The position numbers were made by a program, and so were the translations under genes. A DNA stretch of 41,749 nucleotides from Mycobacterium paraffinicum (GTDB lineage: Bacteria; Actinomycetota; Actinomycetes; Mycobacteriales; Mycobacteriaceae): assembly GCF_001907675.1 (NCBI RefSeq), contig NZ_MPNT01000043.1, positions 1 to 41,749 on the forward strand. Direction: 5' to 3'. The number at the start of each line of letters is the position of its first letter. The stretch's first letter is position 1. A model generated the notes under the pieces. The model ran no database searches, was not told the origin of the DNA, and worked only from the letters and a program-made list of their open reading frames with translations. Shown here in pieces: positions 1-7,669 of this stretch.

Positions 1-67
1 GTGTCGTCGGTGGCCCGGCACCTACCTATCTCGGGGTAACCGGACGGCTGCCAGGAGGGTATATTAG

Positions 68-325
68 GAACTTGTCACCAACCTGGTGCTGGTCTGCCCG
101 TATCACCACCGGGCGCATCACCGCGGCCTGATCACCATCACCGGACCCGCCGACGATCTCGTCGTCACCGACGACTCCGGTCGACCATTGAGCCCCCGAT
201 CACTGGCCCATCCCCCCAACGATCCCCCGCCCACCGTCCCACCATGGCCCGGGCCCCTCGGCGAACGCGCCGACTGGTGGTGGTACGACCCCTTCCAACC
301 CCAGCCACCACCCAACACCAACTAG
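68..325 (+). pseudogene. C-terminal fragment of 13E12/DUF222 family HNH-endonuclease protein
   Basis: The translation has the HNH core CPYHHRAHHRG followed by a variable proline-rich tail with WWWYDPF, which is how mycobacterial 13E12-repeat (DUF222 plus HNH) proteins end. An in-frame TAG lies at 65-67 just before the match, and I see no DUF222 domain in the bases before it. The gene is therefore cut by the window edge, decayed, or misread at a low-quality contig end. The usable match begins at the codon for Glu at 68; an internal GTG at 86 is probably not a real start. No catalytic activity should be assumed for the fragment. 13E12 genes are multicopy and often mark variable loci in mycobacteria (family knowledge). 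Confidence 0.6.
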
Positions 326-383
326 GTTGGGGCGTAGGGGTTTTCGTTCGCCGCAGCCACCCAAGTTGGTCCGCGTTACCAGC

Positions 384-1274
384 TCATGGCCGCCGTGCGC
401 GCCGGATGATGCGCACCACCTCGGCGGGGCGCTCCAGGGCCGAGAAGTGACCCGCGCCGCTCACCGTGACGGCCCGGGCACCCAGCAGGCGGGCTACTTG
501 GTCGCGCTCCGCGGGGCGCGACCAGTCGTGCTCGCTGTAGACCAGCGTGACCGGCGTCTTCACCTGCGGGTAGCGGCTTTTCGCGTCGATGAGGCCGGGG
601 AGGACGCGCATGATGGCCCGATTGACTCTGGGGTAGCCGCGACGGCGGCCGCTGCGACGGAGTTCGACGAGGAGATCCTTCGGCAACGCGCCGTCGTCGG
701 CCAAACCGCCCCGCAGCACGCCGCGCAGGATAAGGCGATTCTCGAGCGCGGCGAAGACCGGTCCGGATCCGGGCAGGCGGACGCCCGTCCCGATCACGCG
801 GGCGAACCAGTTGCCGCGCTCGAGGCCGCCGGGGTAGTCGTAGGGGTTGAACGCGATCACGTTGCTCACCCGGTCCGTCAGTTCGATCGAGGACAGCAGC
901 GCCAGAGCGCCGCCCATTGACTCGCCCGCTAGCGTGACGTCGCGGAGGTCCAGAGTCCTGACGAATTCGACGACGGCGCCGCGTAATTCGGGCTCTCCGT
1001 ACCGGGCGCCGGGCACGACGTCGGACCAGCCCATGCCGGGCAGGTCCAGCGCGTACACGGTGAAGTCATCCCACAGCGCCGGCACCACCCGCTGGAAGTA
1101 GTCCAGCTGCGTGCGGACGGTGTGCAGCAGGACGAGCGGTGGGCCGGTTCCCGCCGTGAAGTAGCGCAATCGGGAGCCGTCCGACCGCCGGAGGAACCTG
1201 ACTTCGCCGCGGCCCCGGCTCCACGCCAGCGTGTAGCGCTGCTGCGGAGTACCGTTGAGCGACAGAGTATTCAC
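384..1274 (-). CDS. alpha/beta-hydrolase fold protein
   Basis: This is a 296-residue alpha/beta hydrolase. The nucleophile elbow GESMGG puts the catalytic Ser at about residue 119. A likely acid lies in YSEHDW (D250) and the His in GAGHFS (H276), so the triad looks complete; LDLPGMGWS is the usual strand-4 region. The GTG start at 1274 overlaps the TGA of the upstream methyltransferase as GTGA, so it is the last gene of a four-gene operon (efflux pump, two methyltransferases, hydrolase). A longer reading frame upstream is just the antisense-like overlap with the methyltransferase. It probably hydrolyses an ester or similar bond on the metabolite that the methyltransferases act on; the substrate is unknown. 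Confidence 0.88.
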   Translation of the reverse strand: MNTLSLNGTPQQRYTLAWSRGRGEVRFLRRSDGSRLRYFTAGTGPPLVLLHTVRTQLDYFQRVVPALWDDFTVYALDLPGMGWSDVVPGARYGEPELRGAVVEFVRTLDLRDVTLAGESMGGALALLSSIELTDRVSNVIAFNPYDYPGGLERGNWFARVIGTGVRLPGSGPVFAALENRLILRGVLRGGLADDGALPKDLLVELRRSGRRRGYPRVNRAIMRVLPGLIDAKSRYPQVKTPVTLVYSEHDWSRPAERDQVARLLGARAVTVSGAGHFSALERPAEVVRIIRRARRP

Positions 1275-2074
1275 CGTTCGCACACCGCCTGGATGGCGCG
1301 CAGGCGGCCGTCGGCCAGGGCCCGGGTCAGGTTTTCGGCCTTGCGGTCGAAGTCGGTGACGAAGGCGTGCAGGCCCAGCGGGCCGGCGGGCTGGGCCAGG
1401 ATGACCTGCATGAGCGCGGCCGCCGGGTCGGTGAGGTCGTTCCACGCCGTGACGGCGAAACCCGCGGACTCGATCGCGGCGCGCAGCCCGTCGGGCGTCG
1501 TCAGGTGGCTGCGCGCGGGTTCGTCGGCCCAGGGCAGCGGATAGATGAGCTCGCCGCCGTCGCCGATCGTGAGGTCCCACAGGGCGAGTCGCCCGCCGTC
1601 CTTGAGAACTCGATGCGCCTCGGAGTACAGGCGCGCCTTGTCGGCCACGTTCATCTGGACGTGCTGGCTGATGGCGACATCGAAAGTGCCGTCGCCGAAT
1701 GGCAGTGCCGTGACGTCGGCCTGACGAACCGCTATTAGCCCGTCGAGGCCGACCAGGCGGTTGAGCCAGCGGTTCGTTTCGCAGTATTCGTCGGTGAGGT
1801 CCACCGCGCAGACTCGGCAGCCGAAGCGGTCGGCCACGTAGCGGGCGGTGCCGCCGACCCCGCTGCCGGCGTCGAGGACGTCGCTGTGGCCGGTGATCCC
1901 CGCCAGGTCCACCAGCTGGCCGGTGGCGATGCGGCCCATGGTGTGGAAGTCCTCCAGCATCGCCAGGTCGGCGGGCGCCAGGTGGTCGAGGTCCATCCCG
2001 GCGGTGCGCAGCGCACGCTCGATGTTGTTGCGCGACAGGCCGGTCGAGTACTGGGCCTGGATTGTGTCGTTCAT
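1271..2074 (-). CDS. class I SAM-dependent methyltransferase (second of pair)
   Basis: The 267-residue protein has a Rossmann-type methyltransferase core. Motif I is VLDAGSGVGG at about 66-75, the acidic end of strand 2 is AVDLTDEY, motif II is around FDVAISQHVQMNV, and motif III is LKDGGRLALWD. The arrangement resembles small-molecule methyltransferases of the UbiE/sarcosine-methyltransferase type. The ATG at 2074 overlaps the TGA of the preceding methyltransferase as ATGA, and its own stop overlaps the hydrolase start, so all are translationally coupled. An extended frame to 2233 has mycobacterial-shadow composition and was rejected. It shares only the SAM fold with its neighbour, so the pair is not a recent duplication. 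The substrate cannot be inferred. Confidence 0.88.
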   Translation of the reverse strand: MNDTIQAQYSTGLSRNNIERALRTAGMDLDHLAPADLAMLEDFHTMGRIATGQLVDLAGITGHSDVLDAGSGVGGTARYVADRFGCRVCAVDLTDEYCETNRWLNRLVGLDGLIAVRQADVTALPFGDGTFDVAISQHVQMNVADKARLYSEAHRVLKDGGRLALWDLTIGDGGELIYPLPWADEPARSHLTTPDGLRAAIESAGFAVTAWNDLTDPAAALMQVILAQPAGPLGLHAFVTDFDRKAENLTRALADGRLRAIQAVCER

Positions 2075-2895
2075 TTCCGTACCTCGGCCCATGCGGTGAT
2101 CATCGGCGCCATCAAGATGAGGGCGTCGGCCGCGAGCGCTTCGCGTCGGAATCGCGGGACGAATTCGTCGATGTCGTCGAGCCCGTCGGTGACCAGGCCC
2201 GCCTGTTGTGCGACGGGCAGGACCAACCGCCACACCTCGGCGGCGTAGGCCAGGATGTCGGTGTCGGCGGCGGTCCCGATCGGAGCGCCGAGGGTCAGCC
2301 GCGGCGCGCCCAGGCCGGCGTCGCCGAAGACCGCGTGCAGCGTGGTGCCGAACCGGGCGGACAGGCCCATGGCCTCGAAGGAGCGGACGATCCCGTCGGT
2401 GACCCGCCCGAACAGCGGCATGTCGGGGATGCTGCGCGTCGCGGCGATGTCGTTCTCGGAAAACGCGATCACGCCGCCGGGCCGCACCAGGGAGCTGAGG
2501 CGCCGCAGCGTGGCGGCAGGGTCCGGCAGGTGCATCAGGATCAGCCGGCCGATCACCGCGTCGACCGGTTCGTCCAGGGCGATCGCGTCGATCACGCCCT
2601 GTGTGAAACGTACGGTGGACAAGCCTTTTTCGGCGGCGCGGGCGCGGGCCAGCTCGACCATCGCGGGCGCGGCGTCGACGCCGAGGACGCTCCCGGTAGG
2701 GCCGACCAGCCGGGCGGCGACGAACGATACGTCGCCGGGGCCGCTGCCGATGTCGAGCACCCGCATGCCCGGCCGCAGCCCGGCGAGCCGCAGCGCGTGC
2801 TCGGTGTAGCCATCATAGAGCCGCCCCTGCAGGAGCAGCCGCTGCACCTCGGCGTCGGCGTGCCCGAGGACATAGCTGCTTTCAGTTGTACTCAT
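2071..2895 (-). CDS. class I SAM-dependent methyltransferase (first of pair)
   Basis: This is a 274-residue methyltransferase. Motif I is VLDIGSGPGD at about 46-55, strand 2 ends in VLGVDAAPAM, post-motif I is FDAVIGR-like (VDAVIGRLILMHL), and motif III is VRPGGVIAFSEND. The C-terminal third is helical and is probably the substrate cap. It starts with ATG at 2895, 31 bp after the stop of the MFS pump gene; a purine-rich AGAAAGG lies about 12 nt upstream. Together with the pump, the second methyltransferase and the hydrolase it forms an apparent four-gene operon controlled by the divergent HxlR regulator. The family is common in actinobacterial natural-product and detoxification clusters; a specific reaction cannot be assigned. 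Confidence 0.88.
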   Translation of the reverse strand: MSTTESSYVLGHADAEVQRLLLQGRLYDGYTEHALRLAGLRPGMRVLDIGSGPGDVSFVAARLVGPTGSVLGVDAAPAMVELARARAAEKGLSTVRFTQGVIDAIALDEPVDAVIGRLILMHLPDPAATLRRLSSLVRPGGVIAFSENDIAATRSIPDMPLFGRVTDGIVRSFEAMGLSARFGTTLHAVFGDAGLGAPRLTLGAPIGTAADTDILAYAAEVWRLVLPVAQQAGLVTDGLDDIDEFVPRFRREALAADALILMAPMITAWAEVRK

Positions 2896-2926
2896 TGGTT
2901 TCGCGCCTTTCTGTGTGTGGGAGTTC

Positions 2927-4462
2927 TTAGGCCTTGGCCAGTTCGGGAGACGGCGTCACGTGCCGCGCGCGTGCCGGCAGGAGCCAGGCCACGACGATCG
3001 CGGTGCCCAGCGCGATGCCCGCGCACACCAGGGAGCTCACCCGCAGCCCGTCGAGGAAGGCGCGATCGACGACGGCACGGACCGGGCCCGCCTGTTGGAT
3101 AGGCAGCCGCCCGATCACGCTGTGTGCCAACGCCATCGAGCGCCGCATCGACTCGACCGGCAATCCGGTCAACGCGGCCGCCCCGAGATGTCCGGAGTAC
3201 ACCGAGGCGAACACGCTGCCCGCGATGGCGACCCCGAGCGTGCCGCCGAGTTCGCGCGTCGTGTCGTTGACGGCCGACCCGACGCCGGCCTTGTCGACCG
3301 ACAGCGATCCCATGATGGCCTCGGTGGCCGGCGAAACGGTCAGGCCGAGCCCTCCGCCGAGCAGCAGCATCTGGCCGGCGATCTGGTAGTAGGGCGTGGC
3401 GCCGTCGGCCGTGGACGCCCAGGCCAGTCCGGCAGCGAACACGGTCAGGCCGCCGGCGACGACGGCCGTCGTGCCGATTCGTTCCACCAGCCGGGGCCCC
3501 AGGATGCTGGCCAGCGCGATGGAGGCGGCGACCGGAAGCAGGCGCACGCCGGCCTGAAACGCGCTGTAGTCCTTGATGAATTGGAAGTACTGGGTGATCA
3601 CGAAGATAAACCCGAACAACGTCAGGAAGCCGGCGGTCACCGCCAGGCTGCCGCCGGAGAACCGGCGGTTACCGAACACCGAGACGTCCAGCATCGGATG
3701 GGTGGTCCGCCGCTCCCACAGCGCGAACCCGGCGAGGAGCGTTGCCGCAAGGGCAAATCCGGTCGCGGTCCGACCATTGGTCCATCCCCAGCTGGGCGCC
3801 TGGATGACCGTGTAGACCATGGCCGTGATCCCGGCGGCGGACACCACCAGCCCGGGGACGTCGACGCGCGGTGCGGCCGGGTCCCGCGAGGTAGGGACGA
3901 AGAGAAAGCCACCGACGATGGCCACAGCGGCCACGGGGATGTTGACCATGAAAATCGAGCCCCACCAGAAGTGTTCGAGCAGCCAGCCGCCGCTGATCGG
4001 TCCGACGGCCACCCCGACGCCAACCATCGCCGCCCACAGCCCGATCGCTTTGGCGCGCGCGGCCGTGTCGGTGAAGATGTTGGTGATCAGTCCGAGCGTG
4101 GTCGGGAAGATCACCGCCGCGCCTATGCCCATGGCGGCTCGGGCGGCGATCAGGGCGTCGGCCGAATTGGCCTGCGCCGCGACCGCGGAGGTGAGCGCGA
4201 ACAGCGCGAGCCCGGAGTTGAGCCACCCCCGCCGGCCGTAACGGTCGGACAGGCTGCCCGCCGAGAGCAGCAGGCCGGACATCACCAGCGTGTAGGCGTC
4301 GACGATCCACTGCAGCTGGGCGGTGTCGGCGCCGAGTTCCCGCGACAACGTGGGCAGCGCGACGTTGACGATGGTGGCATCGACGCTGATGACGAACACG
4401 CCGAGGCAGATGACGGCGAGTGCGGCAATCGGTCGGTTCCGGAGGAGGGGTTCGGTGCTCAT
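2927..4462 (-). CDS. MFS drug efflux transporter, DHA2 (EmrB/QacA) family
   Basis: The 511-residue integral membrane protein has the DHA2 signatures: VDATIVNVALPTL in the first transmembrane helix, motif A GSLSDRYGRRG after helix 2, and a motif-C-like glycine-rich segment around GVGVAVGPISGG in helix 5. The hydrophobicity pattern fits 14 helices, usual for this family. It is expected to be a proton-driven exporter of small hydrophobic or cationic compounds. The ATG at 4462 (MSTEPLL) was chosen over the in-frame upstream codon at 4498, because the latter lies in the regulatory gap. It is the promoter-proximal gene of the pump-methyltransferase-methyltransferase-hydrolase operon and is divergent from hxlR, a common arrangement for substrate-induced efflux. 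Confidence 0.92.
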   Translation of the reverse strand: MSTEPLLRNRPIAALAVICLGVFVISVDATIVNVALPTLSRELGADTAQLQWIVDAYTLVMSGLLLSAGSLSDRYGRRGWLNSGLALFALTSAVAAQANSADALIAARAAMGIGAAVIFPTTLGLITNIFTDTAARAKAIGLWAAMVGVGVAVGPISGGWLLEHFWWGSIFMVNIPVAAVAIVGGFLFVPTSRDPAAPRVDVPGLVVSAAGITAMVYTVIQAPSWGWTNGRTATGFALAATLLAGFALWERRTTHPMLDVSVFGNRRFSGGSLAVTAGFLTLFGFIFVITQYFQFIKDYSAFQAGVRLLPVAASIALASILGPRLVERIGTTAVVAGGLTVFAAGLAWASTADGATPYYQIAGQMLLLGGGLGLTVSPATEAIMGSLSVDKAGVGSAVNDTTRELGGTLGVAIAGSVFASVYSGHLGAAALTGLPVESMRRSMALAHSVIGRLPIQQAGPVRAVVDRAFLDGLRVSSLVCAGIALGTAIVVAWLLPARARHVTPSPELAKA

Positions 4463-4494
4463 TGACAAGACGCTAAAGCTGCTAGACAAATAAA

Positions 4495-4510
4495 TCAAGT
4501 GGGAGCTTGA
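4495..4510. promoter_or_regulatory. candidate operator palindrome for the HxlR regulator
   Basis: TCAAG-TGGGAG-CTTGA is a perfect 5-bp inverted repeat with a 6-bp spacer. It lies in the 81-bp gap between the divergent efflux operon and hxlR, which is where an autoregulating repressor would bind. The assignment rests on position and symmetry only; short palindromes also arise by chance. Confidence 0.4.
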
Positions 4511-4530
4511 AAAAGATGTCCGTATCCCGG

Positions 4531-4536
4531 TAACCT
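4531..4536 (+). promoter_or_regulatory. -10 element for leaderless hxlR transcript
   Basis: TAACCT matches the mycobacterial TANNNT -10 consensus and ends 7 nt before the GTG start at 4544. That spacing would place the transcript start at or next to the first codon. No Shine-Dalgarno sequence is visible, which agrees with leaderless initiation. Confidence 0.45.
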
Positions 4537-4543
4537 TTGTGTC

Positions 4544-5185
4544 GTGGCGTCCCGCAGGGTTTACAACCAGAACTGCCCGATCGCCCGCGGCCTCGACGTC
4601 GTGGGCGAGCGGTGGACGCTGCTGATCCTGCGTGAGCTGGTGGGCGGCGCCCGCCGCTACGGCGACCTGCGCGACGCGTTGCCCGGCATCGCGACCAACC
4701 TCCTGGCCGAGCGCCTCAAGGAGCTGCAGGAGGCCGGGCTCGTCGACCGCGCCGACCTGCCCGCGCCGATCGGGCGCACCGTCTACACCCTCAGCGAACT
4801 GGGATGGCAGCGGGTGCTGCCGATCCTGCAGAGCATCGCGTGGTTCGGGCTGGACCGGCTCGACCCGATCGGGGATGGGCCGGCGACGCCGCTGAACGGC
4901 TTCCTGGCCGGAATTCTGTTGGGTTTCAACTCGGCCCGCGCGGCCGGCTTGGAGGTGACCTGCCGCGCCGAGATCGACGGCCGCCGATTCGAGTTCGCGA
5001 TAACGCGGGGGCGGCTGACCGCCGCTCGCGGCGAGCCTTCGGTGACTCTCACCGCCGGCGCGGCGGATCTGGTGAACGCCCGGTTGGGGCCGACCGAAGC
5101 CAAGCGCAAGGCGGCGCTGCGGCGCGTCAACTTCGAAGGCGATCCGCAGACCGTCAGCGCGGTGCGGCAGGCGTTCGGGTTGTAG
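4544..5185 (+). CDS. HxlR-family winged-helix regulator with C-terminal SCP2-like domain
   Basis: The N-terminal ~110 residues are a HxlR helix-turn-helix: CPIARGLDVVGERWTLLILREL, then RYGDLRDALPGIATNLLAERLKEL and a wing ending in YTLSELG. The Cys in NQNCPIA is the usual HxlR cysteine, redox-sensing in some members. Residues ~115-213 resemble an SCP2/sterol-carrier-like fold (EVTCRAEIDG..., VTLTAGAADLVNARLGPTEAKRKAALRRVNFEGD), so the protein may sense a hydrophobic ligand. The GTG at 4544 follows a -10-like TAACCT with no SD. It is divergent from the DHA2 pump operon and most likely represses it; that role is inferred from position. Confidence 0.85.
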   Translation: MASRRVYNQNCPIARGLDVVGERWTLLILRELVGGARRYGDLRDALPGIATNLLAERLKELQEAGLVDRADLPAPIGRTVYTLSELGWQRVLPILQSIAWFGLDRLDPIGDGPATPLNGFLAGILLGFNSARAAGLEVTCRAEIDGRRFEFAITRGRLTAARGEPSVTLTAGAADLVNARLGPTEAKRKAALRRVNFEGDPQTVSAVRQAFGL

Positions 5186-5226
5186 GGCTCAGTCGTCGAG
5201 CAGGGCGTCGATCCACGCCCGGCGGC

Positions 5227-5835
5227 TCACACCTGCAGTGCGGCTATCCACTTTTCGAGGCGGCGAGCTTGGTGGGCCATCACCTCGGGCTGCGCCAGGG
5301 CGTTGGTGAGGACGGCGCTGCCCTCGTAAGCGATGACGAGTTCGAGAGCCAAGTCGCGGGCGTCGCGGCGGCCCATCGCCCGGAACTGCTGCTCGGTCCA
5401 GTCGAGCAGGGTTTGCATGATAGGAGCGGTCAAGGCCGGCGATTGCCCCGGCTGGTTGGCGAGCTCCGCGCACAGGGTTCCGAGCGGGCAGCCGTGGTCT
5501 GCGATCATGTCGCGGGACTCCGCCAGCATTGCCACGAGGGCCTTGAGCCGGGCCTTGGGAGTGCCGTGCCGGCGCTGCAGGGCGGCGGTGGCGGAACGGA
5601 TTTCCTCGGTGCGCGCCTCGGCGACGGCGGCCACGATGTCGTCTTTGGTCTTGAAGTAGTAATACACGTTGCCCAGGGGCACCTCGGCCGCCTCGGCGAT
5701 GTGGGCGAGCGTGGTGCCGGCGATCCCCTGGCGATAGAACAGGTCGCATGCGGCGGCGATCAACCGCTCCCGCTTGCCGGGGGGCTTCGGCGGGGCGGCT
5801 GCGTCAGCGTCGATTGAGTCAGCCATATCACTCAC
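5227..5835 (-). CDS. TetR-family transcriptional repressor
   Basis: The protein has about 202 residues. The N-terminal helix-turn-helix is clear at 22-68: RERLIAAACDLFYRQGIAGTTLAHIAEAAEVPLGNVYYYFKTKDDI. The C-terminal ligand domain is of the TetR_C type, with CPLGTLCAELA. The GTG at 5835 lies 3 nt after the stop of the upstream SDR gene; an ATG at 5826 is an equally possible start. As the third gene of the SDR-SDR-tetR operon it probably controls the divergent promoters some 1.7 kb upstream, where two related palindromes occur (7504-7521 and 7622-7639). The ligand is unknown. A convergent gap of 41 bp separates it from hxlR, so the two accessory blocks have separate regulators. Confidence 0.88.
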   Translation of the reverse strand: MSDMADSIDADAAAPPKPPGKRERLIAAACDLFYRQGIAGTTLAHIAEAAEVPLGNVYYYFKTKDDIVAAVAEARTEEIRSATAALQRRHGTPKARLKALVAMLAESRDMIADHGCPLGTLCAELANQPGQSPALTAPIMQTLLDWTEQQFRAMGRRDARDLALELVIAYEGSAVLTNALAQPEVMAHQARRLEKWIAALQV

Positions 5836-5838
5836 GGA

Positions 5839-6669
5839 CTATAGACCGCACGCTTCCATGCTCAGGTTCCACAGCAGACCCCGGTTCTCCGGGGTGTTGT
5901 GCGCCGTCCTGATCTTCTTCGGCCGGGCGTTCGTGAAGTACTGCCCGGAGAGCTGTGCCGCGTCGGGTGAGTCGGCGAGGAACACCGACGTGGTGGCGCC
6001 CTTGTCCGGGGACCGCGAAAAGGGCAGCGCGGCATAGGACACCGCGCGCAACACCCCCTGCGCGCCGCGCATCATCGGCGTTCTGACGATGCCGGGGTGC
6101 ACGGCGTTCGCGGTGACGCGTGTCGGCGCAAGCCGTTGCGCGAGCTCGGTGGTGAACAGCAACACGCATAGCTTGGATGCGGCATAGGCGCCGATGGTCG
6201 AGAACCGGCGTTCGCCTTGCAAATTGCCCGGGTCGAACGTACCGGCGCGGTACACGCTCGAGCTCAGGTTGACGATCCTGCCCTGCGGGCTCTCTTCCAA
6301 TGCCCCGAGCAGCAATTGGGTGAGATAGAACTGCGCGAGATAGTTGACCTGAAACGTCGTCTCGTGGCCGTCCTCGGTCAGGATGCGGTGCGGCATGACG
6401 ACGCCGGCGTTGTTGATCAGAACGTCCAGCCGCGGGTAGCGCGCCACGAACGCCTCGGCCAGCCGGCGCAGCTGTGCGAGCGACGTGAGGTCGGCGACGA
6501 GGTAGCCGACATCCCGGTTACCCGTGGACGCAACGATTTCGGATGCGACATCCGCGGCCTTGCCCTCGTTGCGCGCGGCCAGCACGATCGTGTGGCCGTT
6601 GCGTGCCAGCGCGGTCGCGGTGACCTTCCCGATGCCGTCGGTGGCGCCGGTGATGAGGCAGATGTTCAT
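5839..6669 (-). CDS. short-chain dehydrogenase/reductase (SDR), complete catalytic motif
   Basis: This 276-residue SDR carries the cofactor motif TGATDGIG at 7-14, the NNAG motif (VLINNAGVV), a catalytic Ser region (VNLSSSVYR) and an intact YxxxK (YAASK). The C-terminal VHPGIVRTPM is typical of classical or retinol-dehydrogenase-like SDRs acting on hydrophobic alcohols and ketones. The ATG at 6669 starts 2 nt after the stop of the other SDR; a longer frame up to 6834 overlaps that gene and was rejected. It is probably cotranscribed with the second SDR and tetR. The arrangement opposite an MmpS/MmpL exporter suggests a lipid or ketone substrate, which is inference. Confidence 0.88.
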   Translation of the reverse strand: MNICLITGATDGIGKVTATALARNGHTIVLAARNEGKAADVASEIVASTGNRDVGYLVADLTSLAQLRRLAEAFVARYPRLDVLINNAGVVMPHRILTEDGHETTFQVNYLAQFYLTQLLLGALEESPQGRIVNLSSSVYRAGTFDPGNLQGERRFSTIGAYAASKLCVLLFTTELAQRLAPTRVTANAVHPGIVRTPMMRGAQGVLRAVSYAALPFSRSPDKGATTSVFLADSPDAAQLSGQYFTNARPKKIRTAHNTPENRGLLWNLSMEACGL

Positions 6670-6671
6670 GG

Positions 6672-7475
6672 CTACGCGGTGGTGGTCGTGACGCGGCTCG
6701 GTCGCGACAACATCCGCGACATCATCGAGCGGGTGACCGCCGCCGGCACCAGCGCGGCGGTCAGCCGGTTGAGGCGGCCGGGTACGCAGCGAACGCGGTT
6801 GCGCTGCAGCGCGCGCAGCGCTTCGCGCGCGCAAACATCCGGTGCCATGGGCGGTATCGGCATCCGGTCGGGATCCAGGCCCAATTCGGCGATTGCGGGC
6901 GTGCGGGTGGGCCCCGGGTAGAGCACCGTGACATGCACTCCGCGCTTGGCCAGCTCGCCGTGCAGACCGACGCCGAGGCTTGCCGCGTAGGCCTTGGTCG
7001 CCGCGGTGTGGGCCAGGTACGGCACGCCGTGTATCGCCCCCAGGGCCGAGACGAGCACGATGCCGCCGCGGCCGCGCCGCGCCAGCCGCTCACCGAAGTG
7101 ATGCGTGAGGTCCAGGTGTGCGGCCGTGTTGAGCCGCAGAATCGCCCGCTGCATCAGCAGATCGGAGTCCAGGAACGGCCCCGGAAGCGCCGCGCCGGCG
7201 TTGGACACCAACAGGCCGACGTCTATGTCCTTGGTGGCCTCGATGATTGGAGTCAGCGCGCCCGGGTCGGACAGGTCGACGCCGACGGCGCGATAGGCGA
7301 CGCCGTAACGATCGGCAATCGCCGCGCCCAGCTCCTGCAGCGCCGCCAGCCGCCGCGCGACCAGCACCACGTTGATGCCCGCATCGGCGAGTTGGCGAAC
7401 GAACTCCTGCCCAATCCCCGACGACGCCCCGGTCACCACCGCCCAGGGGCCGAATCGATGTGTGTTGATACCCAT
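6672..7475 (-). CDS. SDR-family protein lacking the catalytic tyrosine
   Basis: The 267-residue Rossmann protein shows GASSGIGQ at the N-terminus, SNAG in place of NNAG, LVSALGAI at the Ser position, and a C-terminal YPGPTRTP loop. At the YxxxK site the sequence reads HTAATK: the lysine (about residue 161) is present but the usual tyrosine is Thr (about residue 157, codon at 7005-7007). It may be inactive, use another acid, or serve as a partner subunit of the neighbouring intact SDR. The ATG at 7475 has GGAAAGGA about 12 nt upstream; a GTG at 7514 is possible but falls within the palindromic operator. It is the first gene of the SDR-SDR-tetR operon. Confidence 0.85.
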   Translation of the reverse strand: MGINTHRFGPWAVVTGASSGIGQEFVRQLADAGINVVLVARRLAALQELGAAIADRYGVAYRAVGVDLSDPGALTPIIEATKDIDVGLLVSNAGAALPGPFLDSDLLMQRAILRLNTAAHLDLTHHFGERLARRGRGGIVLVSALGAIHGVPYLAHTAATKAYAASLGVGLHGELAKRGVHVTVLYPGPTRTPAIAELGLDPDRMPIPPMAPDVCAREALRALQRNRVRCVPGRLNRLTAALVPAAVTRSMMSRMLSRPSRVTTTTA

Positions 7476-7503
7476 GGTCGCTGCGATCCTTTCCGGTAAT
7501 CCA

Positions 7504-7521
7504 GTTAGTTGCACAACTTAC
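7504..7521. promoter_or_regulatory. candidate TetR operator upstream of the SDR operon
   Basis: GTTAGTTG-CA-CAACTTAC is an 18-bp palindrome with 7 of 8 arm positions matching. On the minus strand its TAAGTT would be a -10 element, with TTGCCC 18 bp upstream as -35, so binding would block the SDR promoter. A related site lies at 7622-7639 in front of mmpS. Confidence 0.55.
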
Positions 7522-7621
7522 TCCGAATGCCGGAAGTTGGGCAAGCCTTTTCGGAACCGCCATATTTCGGCCGATCAGCTGATAGTTCGTGATTGTGCGG
7601 CGAACCCGGCAGCGCTACTAT

Positions 7622-7639
7622 GTTAGTTATCTGACTTAG
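7622..7639. promoter_or_regulatory. second, weaker copy of the candidate TetR operator upstream of mmpS
   Basis: The 16-bp core TTAGTTATCTGACTTA at 7623-7638 matches the site at 7505-7520 at 11 of 16 positions, including both conserved outer half-sites (TTAGTT and ACTTA). Its own symmetry is poorer (5 of 8 arm positions). It overlaps a possible -10 TATGTT at 7619-7624 for mmpS, fitting a repressor that controls both divergent operons. Confidence 0.45.
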
Positions 7640-7669
7640 AATCGTTTCGAGCGGAGACCGAGGGCGAGG

